Assembly: GCA_937876205.1 (NCBI GenBank)
Contig: CALEII010000046.1
Location: 1-64,000 of the forward strand
DNA from: an uncultured Clostridia bacterium
GTDB lineage: Bacteria; Bacillota; Clostridia; Oscillospirales; Acutalibacteraceae
Reading direction: 5' to 3'
Length of the DNA stretch: 64,000 nucleotides
The notes under the pieces were generated by a model that was given only the letters and a program-made list of their open reading frames with translations, had not been told where the DNA came from and made no database searches. Positions 24,391 to 31,928 of the stretch are shown piece by piece. The first letter of the stretch is position 1. The number at the start of each line of letters is the position of its first letter. The translations under genes were made by a program, and so were the position numbers.

Positions 24391-25309
24391 AATATTTTCT
24401 GAGTTCATCAGTAAGCCATTTTTTCCAATCAAGCATCTGTTTGTCATATGGCGTTACTGATAATATATAGTTGATTTTACCGAGAAGTCTGAATATATAT
24501 GAGCTTTCGTTGCCGTCAAAATCAATATGTGCCATATGGGAGTTGAAACCGTATTTTTTGCAGTAATAGACTTCCTGACGGAGCCTTCGTTTGTAGTCTG
24601 CAGGTATGCTGAGTTTTTCGTTGACAACAATTCCCGTGACCTCCTGCCTGCTGCCACGTTTTAAAATCTTTGTTTTTGCGTAGTTGAGAAGAAAGCCCTC
24701 TTTATGAAGCTGAGTATTTATGAACTCTATGACCTCTTTTACATCAAAATTACCTGAAAAAGTCATATCGTCGCAGTAACGGGTGTATGTGATGTTTTTC
24801 TTTTTGCACCAATTACCCACAGTGTTGTCAAAATCACGCATAATGATATTTGTAATTGCAGGTGATGACGGAGCACCCTGAGGCAGAGAATCCTTGTGAT
24901 AACAGAGAATGGCAAGAAGTATTCGTATCTGCTCGGAATATTTTTTGGCGGGGAAGACCTTGTTTTTTACATCAGAATAAAGAATACTGTCAAAAAAGTG
25001 AAGAATATCAAGCTTCAGAACAATATCCTTGTTCACATGGGGAGATGCGTTGTGAGCTGTACTTGTGCCGTATCTGTAAGCCGTCGCATAAACAGATATA
25101 GGCTCCTTTGATAAAAGAACGCTTACGATTTTGCGCTGTACAGCCTTGAGGTCATCTGAGGGGACAGACAGTGTTCTTTTGCCGCCGTTCTTTTTAGGTA
25201 TCTCAACCTTATGATAGCTCTCATTTATTCTGTTTGACAATTTGTAGAGTGTGCTTGACGGCACTTCCAGATCTTTTGAAAGGGAGGATAATTCCCTATA
25301 AATGATCAT
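24389..25309 (-). CDS. retron-type reverse transcriptase
   Basis: 306 residues from ATG 25309, which has GGGAGG 9 bases upstream; a 35-codon in-frame extension would run into the msr-msd RNA and is rejected. The RT motifs are complete: KxxGGKR at 40-45, catalytic Asp101 in LKLDILHFF, LPQGAPSSP at 142-150, YCDD at 178-181. The two retron-specific signatures are present: NAxxH as NASPH at 87-91 and VTG at 224-226. No fused domain is present. The enzyme should prime on the branching guanosine of the upstream RNA and copy msd into multicopy single-stranded DNA. Known retrons are anti-phage systems needing an effector, but none is encoded next to it. Flanking genes are housekeeping (glmU-like and SCP2). 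Confidence 0.92.
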   Translation of the reverse strand: MIIYRELSSLSKDLEVPSSTLYKLSNRINESYHKVEIPKKNGGKRTLSVPSDDLKAVQRKIVSVLLSKEPISVYATAYRYGTSTAHNASPHVNKDIVLKLDILHFFDSILYSDVKNKVFPAKKYSEQIRILLAILCYHKDSLPQGAPSSPAITNIIMRDFDNTVGNWCKKKNITYTRYCDDMTFSGNFDVKEVIEFINTQLHKEGFLLNYAKTKILKRGSRQEVTGIVVNEKLSIPADYKRRLRQEVYYCKKYGFNSHMAHIDFDGNESSYIFRLLGKINYILSVTPYDKQMLDWKKWLTDELRKY

Positions 25310-25333
25310 ATGAAATTTCCTCCCTTCGGTTTC

Positions 25334-25495
25334 AGAGCAATACATCCTTGGTATGTCGAAATGCGAAGCTATAACTCTGACACACTTGTGAGTGTGTTTA
25401 TTTATAGCGAGCATTTCGCCCGGTTTATACGGTCTGAACTTACATTCAGCGACTCGCTGATGCTATCTTAAGTATAAGATAAAAGCTATTGCTCT
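25334..25495 (-). ncRNA. retron msr-msd RNA
   Basis: Read on the minus strand. The a1 repeat AGAGCAATA (25487-25495) is perfectly complementary to the a2 repeat TATTGCTCT (25334-25342). Immediately after a1 comes GC within UAGC, the usual branching-guanosine context, G at 25486. The msr part has two hairpins: TATCTTA/TAAGATA with a 4-base loop (25464-25481) and CAGCG/CGCTG (25447-25459). The msd part is one long hairpin, 25357-25418, with arms CGAAATGC/GCATTTCG, CTATAA/TTATAG and CACACT/AGTGTG. The RT start lies 24 bases past a2. All parts of a retron RNA are therefore visible, though transcription and cDNA are untested. Confidence 0.88.
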
Positions 25496-25611
25496 TAATT
25501 CTACTTTAAATAGTGAATAAATGTTTGTCAAGTACTTTTTCTGAATTTTTTTTGTTTTTTTCACTGACAAAATATTATCATATCAGATGTGTAAAAAATG
25601 TCACACAGAAA

Positions 25612-25648
25612 AAACGTGCCGGGTGTCCTTATGAACACTCGGCACGTG
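25612..25648 (-). terminator. terminator of the SCP2-domain gene
   Basis: On the minus strand GTGCCGAGTGT and ACACCCGGCAC form a near-perfect stem and are followed by GTTTTTTCTG. It ends the gene at 25663-26265 and insulates the retron. From 25496 to 25611 I see only AT-rich DNA, presumably with the retron promoter. Confidence 0.8.
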
Positions 25649-25662
25649 ACTGCGTCTGTTGT

Positions 25663-26265
25663 TTATTCAGCGTCTTTTTTTGAAGCTTTCTTTGTTGTTT
25701 TCTTTGCTGCAGGCTCTTTTGCTGTTTTTTCTTTTCTGGGAGCCTTCACAGCTTTTTCAGCCTTTTCTTTCTTTGTGGGCTTTTCAGCTTTTTCAGCCTT
25801 TTCTTTCTTTGCGGGCTTTTCAGCTTTTTCAGCCTTAGGTGCCTTTTCCTTCTTGGGAGCTTTTTCTTTTGCTGTCTTCTTTTCGGCTTTCTTTTCTTCT
25901 GTTGCTTCAGCCTTTGCTTTTGTCTTTCTGGGCTTGGGGGCTTTTTTCATCAGCTCTACAAGCATAAGTGCGTGGCTGATGTCACCCTCAACCTGAATAC
26001 TGCCGGCAAAGAATGCTTCCATAGGGTCAGCTTTGCAGGAGAGGATATCCTCAAGCACCTTGCTTGAAACCTTGATTATTGCAGTGTTGTCATAATAATC
26101 ATATGGCTCAACAGCAAAGGGACCGTTCATATATGCAACATAGAATATACCGCCGCAGTCCTCGTCTGTCATTTCAACCTGAACGGCAAAATTTTCTGTA
26201 AGCTTAGACTCATCAATTTTACCGTACTTCTTTTTAAGCTGGTTAAACTTTTCGATAAATGTCAT
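25663..26265 (-). CDS. SCP2 sterol-carrier-like domain with Lys/Ala-rich tail
   Basis: 200 residues in two parts. Residues 1-110 are an SCP2-like fold (GGIFYVAYMNGPFAVEP, then SIQVEGDISHALMLVELM), a small hydrophobic-ligand pocket. Residues 111-200 are almost only Lys, Ala, Glu, Pro and Thr, with repeated EKAEKP and KKEKAEKA units, like histone H1 or bacterial HU-tail proteins. Such a tail would be disordered and strongly basic, able to bind nucleic acid or acidic surfaces. The combination is unusual. An A/T-poor repetitive tail can also vary in length. Single gene with its own terminator. Confidence 0.7.
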   Translation of the reverse strand: MTFIEKFNQLKKKYGKIDESKLTENFAVQVEMTDEDCGGIFYVAYMNGPFAVEPYDYYDNTAIIKVSSKVLEDILSCKADPMEAFFAGSIQVEGDISHALMLVELMKKAPKPRKTKAKAEATEEKKAEKKTAKEKAPKKEKAPKAEKAEKPAKKEKAEKAEKPTKKEKAEKAVKAPRKEKTAKEPAAKKTTKKASKKDAE

Positions 26266-26348
26266 ATTAACTTACTCCTTAAAAATTTATACATTATAAT
26301 TATATTTCTGAAAATAAAAATTGTCAATAGGAAAAATGTCGCAATTGT

Positions 26349-27164
26349 TTATAAATTAAGAAAATCCTTGCGGTAGTTCACGCAGAAAAACTCTGCAAGC
26401 TCAACCATTTCGGAATCCTTGATTGTATTCTTGCGGGGAAGGTGTGCTGTGAGCATATAAATCTCGGCAGCCTTTTCAACTGTCTCGATAAGACCGAAGG
26501 TTTCATCAAGGGTTTTGCCTGCGCCGTAAATGCCGTGCATACCCCAGACAACAAGACGGAATTCTTCCATCTTCTTTGCAGTTGCTTCGCCTATGGAGTT
26601 TGTGCCGCAGAGCATCCAGGGGAGAACGCCTACACCGTCAGGGAAAACAACGATACATTCAGTACACATTTCCCAGAGAGTGTGAGTGAAGCTTTTTTCA
26701 TCAAGCTCATGAACATAGTTCATTGCGAGTGTGTATGTAGGATGTGAGTGCATAACAACCCTGTTTTCGGGGTCAACCTTAAGTCTTGCCATATGGCTCA
26801 TAAGGTGAGCGGGGAGCTCGGATGTAAACTTTCCGCCGTCCTTGTAGCCCCAGAGGAGCTCAGCTGTTGTGCCGTCTTCGGCAATACGGATAATGCCGAG
26901 ATTTGTTTCGGGGTCGTGCTCTACATTCTTGAAATACTTGCCTGTACCTGTAACAATAAAGATTCTGCCGATAAGGTCTGTTGCATCAAAGCCTGTGGGA
27001 ATTGAGCGAAGAACGGTATCCTTGTCAAGATATTCATAAACCTCATCGTTTTCGAGCATATAGCTTATGTTGCCGCCGTTTCTCTCATCCCAGCCCAGAC
27101 GGTACATATTGGCTGTCATTTTTTTCATTTCTTCCACAAAGGGTGCTGTTAAAATATCTTTCAT
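26349..27164 (-). CDS. rhaD: rhamnulose-1-phosphate aldolase
   Basis: 271 residues of the class II aldolase/adducin fold. Visible are WDERNGGNISYML, the zinc ligands HSHPT and a late H in VWGMHGIYGAG, and the catalytic Glu near NSIGEATAK. It splits L-rhamnulose-1-phosphate to dihydroxyacetone phosphate and lactaldehyde. The ATG overlaps the stop of rhaA by one base, so the two are one operon. Confidence 0.95.
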   Translation of the reverse strand: MKDILTAPFVEEMKKMTANMYRLGWDERNGGNISYMLENDEVYEYLDKDTVLRSIPTGFDATDLIGRIFIVTGTGKYFKNVEHDPETNLGIIRIAEDGTTAELLWGYKDGGKFTSELPAHLMSHMARLKVDPENRVVMHSHPTYTLAMNYVHELDEKSFTHTLWEMCTECIVVFPDGVGVLPWMLCGTNSIGEATAKKMEEFRLVVWGMHGIYGAGKTLDETFGLIETVEKAAEIYMLTAHLPRKNTIKDSEMVELAEFFCVNYRKDFLNL

Positions 27165-28402
27165 TATCTGTTCACCAGAACTTCCTTTTCATATTTTTTA
27201 ACTTCGTCAATATATGAAACACTGACATTCTCTCTCTTGAGATATTCATTCCACACTGCGCCGAAGGGAGCTGTTTTCATTTCTTCCTGAAGCACCATAA
27301 GTGAAGTGATGTCGTTTTCCTCCTGAAGAGCCTGCATCTTTGCATTGGGCTCAAGGAGTGCGAAAAGAAGCGCCTTCTTTACATTTCTTACACCTGTAAT
27401 CCAAGCAGAAATACGGTTGATTGAGGCATCAAAATAGTCTGTTGCAATGAATACTCTGTCAAGAGCATCGTTTCTGACGATTTCCTTTGCGATTTCTTTT
27501 GTTTCGTCATCAAAGAGAACAACGTGGTCAGAGTCCCAACGCATAGGTCTTGTTATATGAAGAGCAATCTTGTCGTGGAAAAGCAGCATTGATGAAATCT
27601 TGTCTGAAACCATTTCTGTGGGGTGATAGTGACCGTTATCCATAAGGGGAGTGATTCCCTTGTAGTCTGCATAGCTCAGAGCAAACTCAGCAGAGCCTAC
27701 CGTATAAGCTTCAAGACCGATACCGAAAACCTTTGATTCAAGTGTTACATAAACCTTTGACTTGTCGTAAGGCATATCGAGAATTTCATCAAGTGAATCC
27801 TTGAAACGCTTACGGGGAGCAAGTCTGTCGGCAGGGATATCCTTATAGCCGTCGGGTATCCATATGTTCATAACACAGGGCTTGCCTGTCTCGTTAGCAA
27901 AGTATTCTGAAATTCTCAGACAGCACTTGCAATGCTCAATCCAGAATTTTCTTACATTTTCATCGGGTGATGAAAGAGTAAGATTATCTTTTACCATTGC
28001 GTGTGAGAAAAGCGTGGGATTGAAGTCAATACCCATATTTCTTGCCTTTGCAAACTCTACCCACTTTTCAAAATGCTTGGGCTCAAGTGCATCTCTGTCT
28101 GCGAATTCACCCTCTTCAAAAATAGCATAGCTTGCGTGAAGATTGAGCTTTTTCTTGCCGGGAATGAGTGAAAAAGCCTTGTCGATGTCAGCCATAAGCT
28201 CTGAGGGAGAAGTTGCCTTGCCGGGATAATTGCCTGTTGTCTGGATGCCGCCTGAAAGGGCTTCCTTTGAGTCAAATCCTGTAACATCGTCACCCTGCCA
28301 GCAATGAACTGAAACGGTTATATCTTTTAAATTTTCAATTGCCTTTTCGGTATCAACACCGAGTGCGGCATATTCATTTTTTGCAATTTCGTAAGCTGTC
28401 AT
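27164..28402 (-). CDS. rhaA: L-rhamnose isomerase
   Basis: 412 residues, full length. MTAYEIAKNEYAALGVD, then VHCWQGDDVTGFD, DFNPTLFSHAM, and the metal ligands in VTLESKVFGIG and MDNGHYHPTE identify RhaA. It converts L-rhamnose to L-rhamnulose in the cytoplasm. It is the first gene of rhaA-rhaD. The kinase RhaB, normally third, is not in this window. Promoter at 28431-28459. Confidence 0.96.
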   Translation of the reverse strand: MTAYEIAKNEYAALGVDTEKAIENLKDITVSVHCWQGDDVTGFDSKEALSGGIQTTGNYPGKATSPSELMADIDKAFSLIPGKKKLNLHASYAIFEEGEFADRDALEPKHFEKWVEFAKARNMGIDFNPTLFSHAMVKDNLTLSSPDENVRKFWIEHCKCCLRISEYFANETGKPCVMNIWIPDGYKDIPADRLAPRKRFKDSLDEILDMPYDKSKVYVTLESKVFGIGLEAYTVGSAEFALSYADYKGITPLMDNGHYHPTEMVSDKISSMLLFHDKIALHITRPMRWDSDHVVLFDDETKEIAKEIVRNDALDRVFIATDYFDASINRISAWITGVRNVKKALLFALLEPNAKMQALQEENDITSLMVLQEEMKTAPFGAVWNEYLKRENVSVSYIDEVKKYEKEVLVNR

Positions 28403-28430
28403 AGTAGCCTCCTGAAAACATTGATAATTT

Positions 28431-28459
28431 ATTATAACCCTTTATAAATGATAATGCAA
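28431..28459 (-). promoter_or_regulatory. promoter of rhaA-rhaD
   Basis: On the minus strand TTGCAT (28454-28459) and TATAAT (28431-28436) are 17 bases apart, about 29 bases before the rhaA start. The region between it and the divergent promoter at 28502 is A/T-rich and could hold a regulator site, but I see no clear palindrome. Confidence 0.65.
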
Positions 28460-28501
28460 TGATTAAAATATATTTTTTACATATACAATTTAATCGTATT
28501 G

Positions 28502-28530
28502 TTGACAGGTGAAAATATCTGTGATAAACT
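28502..28530 (+). promoter_or_regulatory. promoter of the PHP-domain gene
   Basis: TTGACA at 28502-28507 and TAAACT at 28525-28530, spacing 17. Transcription would start near 28537, which is just where the leader hairpin begins. Confidence 0.65.
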
Positions 28531-28538
28531 GAATATAT

Positions 28539-28601
28539 CCTTAGGGTGACGGAAATCAGCCTGTAAAAAACGGGTTCATTTTATTCCCGTCACCCTAAAG
28601 G
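28539..28601 (+). promoter_or_regulatory. 5' leader with mutually exclusive hairpins
   Basis: CCTTAGGGTGACGG at 28539-28552 and CCGTCACCCTAAAGG at 28587-28601 form a 14-base stem with one bulge, enclosing 34 bases. Inside, ACGGG (28570-28574) and CCCGT (28586-28590) could pair instead and would break the outer stem. No T-run follows, so it is not a simple terminator. It lies between promoter and ribosome site of the secreted PHP gene and may control translation or mRNA stability. Confidence 0.5.
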
Positions 28602-28629
28602 AAAATTCTGTGCATAATAGGAGGAAAAC

Positions 28630-30102
28630 ATGATGAAAAGAAAATGTTTGTCCATAGCAAAAAAATCTCTGACATTATTGCTTGCTTTTACACTTGTAGG
28701 TGTTGTTGCGATTCCTGCTTCAGCTCAGCAGGCAGAGAAGAATTACATAATTGACAATCCATATGAAGATATTGACTGGGATACATGGGGCAGTTATAAA
28801 ACACAGCTTCACTGCCACACAAACGCAAGTGACGGTTTTCTGCCGATTCATGAGTTTGTGCAGAAGCACTATGATATGAATTATGACATTGTTGCCCTCA
28901 CAGACCACGGAACAATCAACAAAGGCTGGAATGTAGCTCCCGAGCTTGTTCCCATTATGCGACTTATCAAATATGAACGCTCACAGATGAAGCCTGTTGA
29001 GCCTCTCACAGCTGAGGAATATGAAGCATATCTTACAGGCACAGCTCATTCCGATACAAGAACACACGAAAACGGTATGCTTGATGTCCCCAAGGGTATT
29101 GAACTGAATATGGCAACTCCCATTGCAGACTGTCATCTCACAGGTTATTTCTCAGACTACGGTCAGGGACTTGCAGGTGTTTTCGGTGACTATGAAACTC
29201 CCTCTGCAGGCGTTATGGCTGACGGCGGCATATCATTCCTTTCACACGTTGGTGAATATGTCTACACTGATAAGGATTCTTATAACTATGTCGGTCAGAA
29301 AATTGATGAATACTATGTCAATAAATTTGCAAGACTTTTTCTTGACTATCAGGGTTCATCACTTGGTATGGGCATAAACAGTGCAAGTGATGCTCATACC
29401 CGTTGTGACAGAATTCTCTATGACCAGATACTTCAGAAGACAATTCCCAACGGCGTTGTGCCTTGGAATAACACTTTTGCAGATTCACACAACGAACAGT
29501 CAATAAATGATGCTTACACCTGGACCTGGATGGAAAACTTCACAATGGAGGATTTCCGTGAAAGCCTTGAAAAGGGTCAGTTCTTCTCTGTTTCACACTA
29601 TTCAAACGGCGTTGAGCTCAACGGTATGGAAGAAATCCCCGGCTACAGTGAGCAGAGAGTTGTTGACGAAAAGCTCTATCTTCTTGACAATACTCCCAAT
29701 GTAACAAGACTTGATGTTGACCAGGAGAATGATACAATCACAGTTGAAGGCGAAAACTTCAACCTTATCACCTGGGTTTCAGACGGTAACGTTATTCTCC
29801 GTGAAGAAATCACAGACGGCAAGGCAACTCTTGACCTGCACAGAGAAGACCTTCTTGCAGAGCCGTATATGTTTGTAAGATTTTATATTACAGGTGAAAA
29901 CGGTATCTGCTATTCACAGCCTATGGTTCTGAATGTTGAGGGCGAAGAATTCCCCTCAGTTGAAGTTCCTGAAACACGGGATATTTCAACAGTCCTCAGA
30001 GACCTTGTAACCTTCATTGACAAGATTTTCTTCAAATACAATCCCATTATCTGGGCTTTCAAGTATTTCGCACTGGGATATAATCCGTTAGAAAGACTTT
30101 AA
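28630..30102 (+). CDS. secreted PHP-domain phosphoesterase-like protein
   Basis: 490 residues. A signal peptide (KKSLTLLLAFTLVGVVAIP, then ASAQQA cleavage) leads to a PHP domain with the metal motifs QLHCHTNASDG and ALTDHGT, later HVGEYV and SASDAH-like SDAHTRC. PHP proteins are metal-dependent phosphoesterases related to the DNA polymerase PHP domain; secreted ones are poorly characterised. After a beta domain near 370-440 the last 40 residues are amphipathic (VLRDLVTFIDKIFFKYNP), resembling the tail of the esterase at 47356. GGAGG precedes the ATG. Substrate unknown. Confidence 0.78.
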   Translation: MMKRKCLSIAKKSLTLLLAFTLVGVVAIPASAQQAEKNYIIDNPYEDIDWDTWGSYKTQLHCHTNASDGFLPIHEFVQKHYDMNYDIVALTDHGTINKGWNVAPELVPIMRLIKYERSQMKPVEPLTAEEYEAYLTGTAHSDTRTHENGMLDVPKGIELNMATPIADCHLTGYFSDYGQGLAGVFGDYETPSAGVMADGGISFLSHVGEYVYTDKDSYNYVGQKIDEYYVNKFARLFLDYQGSSLGMGINSASDAHTRCDRILYDQILQKTIPNGVVPWNNTFADSHNEQSINDAYTWTWMENFTMEDFRESLEKGQFFSVSHYSNGVELNGMEEIPGYSEQRVVDEKLYLLDNTPNVTRLDVDQENDTITVEGENFNLITWVSDGNVILREEITDGKATLDLHREDLLAEPYMFVRFYITGENGICYSQPMVLNVEGEEFPSVEVPETRDISTVLRDLVTFIDKIFFKYNPIIWAFKYFALGYNPLERL

Positions 30103-30110
30103 TTGAGTAT

Positions 30111-30144
30111 AAAAAACAGTCGGTCAGTGCCGACTGTTTTTTTT
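30111..30144. terminator. terminator between the PHP gene and murD
   Basis: AAAAAACAGTCGG and CCGACTGTTTTTTTT pair over 13 bases with a 6-base loop. It can serve both convergent genes. Confidence 0.85.
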
Positions 30145-30146
30145 GC

Positions 30147-31445
30147 TTAGTTTTTTTCTTTTACAAGATGTTTGAAATGGTTGCCCTTTTCTTCAAAATC
30201 ACGGTAATGGTTGTAGCTTGCTGCTGCAGGCGACATAATGCAGGCCTTGCCTTTTGCCGTATGTGCCACGCAGAAGTCAACTGCATCGGGCAAGTCTTTT
30301 GCTTTATACATACAGAGGGCTGTTCCGATTTTTGCAATATTGTCTGCAATATTGTGCCCTGTCTCAGGCAGGCATACAAGATTGTCAATTGTGAGTACCG
30401 AAAGAGCTTTTTCAAACTCCGTATAGTCAAGACCTCTGTCAAGACCTCCGATTATGAGTGTGCCCACATTGCCTATTGCTTCCACGGCACAAAGCACCGC
30501 TTCGGGAATGGTGGCAATGGAGTCGTTATAGTAATCAACACCGCCGAAGGTGCCGAAATATTCCATTCTGTTGGGGATTCCCTCAAAATTCTCAATTGCA
30601 CGGCGGATTGATGCTTCATCTGCACCAATAGTCTTTGCCGCTGCTGCTGCAAAACCTATGTCCATAGCATTGTGTCTGCCTCTGAGATTTTTGTTGAGTC
30701 CCGTGAGCGTTGCCACAAAGCTGTCAGGTTCCGAATATACCTTTATACACTGTGATTTAAGAGAATCTGTGTCAATATATTCACTGAGCCCCTGTGTGCC
30801 GTTGAAAATGAAGAAATCCTCTGCTGTCTGATGCTTTACGATATTGAGCTTTGAATTCACATAACCTGTGAAGCCTTCTTCATAGTGGTCAAGATGCTCT
30901 TCATAAACATTTGTCATAACAGCCACGTGCGGAGAGCTTCTTGTGAACTCAAGCTGATGTGACGACATTTCAATTACCGCAATGCTGCCCTCGGGCTTGT
31001 TGATTTCTTCAAATACGGGAATACCCATATTGCCTATAAGAGAAACGTCTGCACCTGTTTCACTGAGCATTCTGTAAATCAGTGTTGATGTGGTTGTTTT
31101 TCCCTTTGTGCCTGTGATTCCCACAATCGTGCAGTCAGCGAATCTTAAAAACATATCAGTCTGACAGGTGATTTCGGTTGTGTCAGGGTATCTTACGCCC
31201 ACAAAAGGTATACCGGGACTCTTGAAAACAAGGTCGTAATTTCCCAGGTGAGCAAGATAATCGTCACCGCAGTCAAAGGAAATATTTGAGTCTTCGAGAA
31301 TTACTGCATTTTTGTCACCTATTGTAAGGTGCTTTTCGGGCAGATATTTTCTTATAAAGTTGTATGTGGATTTACCTTCTCTGCCGAAGCCGAGAATGAG
31401 TATGTTTTTGTCTCTTATATAATCAATCAACTGATTGGCAGACAT
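30147..31445 (-). CDS. murD: UDP-N-acetylmuramoylalanine-D-glutamate ligase
   Basis: 432 residues. NILILGFGREGKST at the N-terminus, the ATP loop GITGTKGKTTTST, and EMSSHQLE and GRHNAMD motifs are those of MurD. It adds D-glutamate to the peptidoglycan precursor in the cytoplasm. It stands apart from any mur/dcw cluster here, with a PHP gene on one side and rpsU divergent on the other. Confidence 0.92.
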   Translation of the reverse strand: MSANQLIDYIRDKNILILGFGREGKSTYNFIRKYLPEKHLTIGDKNAVILEDSNISFDCGDDYLAHLGNYDLVFKSPGIPFVGVRYPDTTEITCQTDMFLRFADCTIVGITGTKGKTTTSTLIYRMLSETGADVSLIGNMGIPVFEEINKPEGSIAVIEMSSHQLEFTRSSPHVAVMTNVYEEHLDHYEEGFTGYVNSKLNIVKHQTAEDFFIFNGTQGLSEYIDTDSLKSQCIKVYSEPDSFVATLTGLNKNLRGRHNAMDIGFAAAAAKTIGADEASIRRAIENFEGIPNRMEYFGTFGGVDYYNDSIATIPEAVLCAVEAIGNVGTLIIGGLDRGLDYTEFEKALSVLTIDNLVCLPETGHNIADNIAKIGTALCMYKAKDLPDAVDFCVAHTAKGKACIMSPAAASYNHYRDFEEKGNHFKHLVKEKN

Positions 31446-31587
31446 AAAACCATCTCCTTGATTGTATGATTTATATTCAGGAAAATTGTTCCCGTAACAA
31501 GTCTATTTTATTATACATTATTTATATCAAAAATCAAGGTGTCGTGAAAAAACGACAAAAAAGATTAAAAAATCGTTCTCAAATCTC

Positions 31588-31616
31588 TTGACATAGTCTG
31601 TACATTATTGTATAAT
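31588..31616 (+). promoter_or_regulatory. consensus sigma-A promoter of rpsU
   Basis: TTGACA at 31588-31593 and TATAAT at 31611-31616 with 17-base spacing, a perfect consensus, as expected for a ribosomal protein gene. Confidence 0.9.
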
Positions 31617-31622
31617 GGCAAA

Positions 31623-31644
31623 GTATCAATTTGAGAATTGATAC
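31623..31644 (+). promoter_or_regulatory. leader hairpin of rpsU
   Basis: GTATCAATT and AATTGATAC form a perfect 9-base stem with a TGAG loop at the predicted 5' end of the mRNA. It could stabilise the transcript or bind a regulator. Confidence 0.55.
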
Positions 31645-31692
31645 AAAAGTTTGAGATTAACCCCTGCGGTAAATGCGGAGGGAGGGAATATA

Positions 31693-31869
31693 ATGAGCCA
31701 GATCAAAGTTAAAGAAAATGAATCCTTGGACAGTGCGCTCAGACGTTTTAAGCGTCAGACTTCAAGAGATGGTATCATCCAGGAAGTTCGTAAAAGAGAA
31801 CACTATGAGAAGCCTTCTGTTGCAAGAAAGAAGAAGTCCGAGGCAGCTCGTAAGCGTAAGTTTAAGTAA
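31693..31869 (+). CDS. rpsU: 30S ribosomal protein S21
   Basis: 58 residues, very basic: MSQIKVKENESLDSALRRFK, then EVRKREHYEKPSVARKKKSEA, the S21 sequence. The ATG at 31693 has GGAGGG upstream; an earlier in-frame start would add 14 residues across that site. First gene of a run with pepP. Confidence 0.97.
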   Translation: MSQIKVKENESLDSALRRFKRQTSRDGIIQEVRKREHYEKPSVARKKKSEAARKRKFK

Positions 31870-31928
31870 TTGATTTTGACGGCGGGTTCTGTTAAGAGCC
31901 CGTCATTCTTTTCGTTGAGGTGAAGATG

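Noticed and set aside
24389..25414. Group II intron or diversity-generating reverse transcriptase
   Set aside because: No maturase/endonuclease domains and no intron ends or variable repeat; NAxxH, VTG and msr-msd identify a retron.
25598..25996. 132-codon plus-strand frame rich in Phe, Ala and Ser
   Set aside because: Antisense of the Lys/Ala repeat tail of the SCP2 gene, which produces long open frames by composition.
28539..28601. Terminator reading of the PHP leader stem
   Set aside because: No T-run on either strand after the stem, and it precedes the ribosome site of its gene.
30168..30611. 147-codon plus-strand frame
   Set aside because: Antisense of murD; the murD motifs on the other strand are complete.
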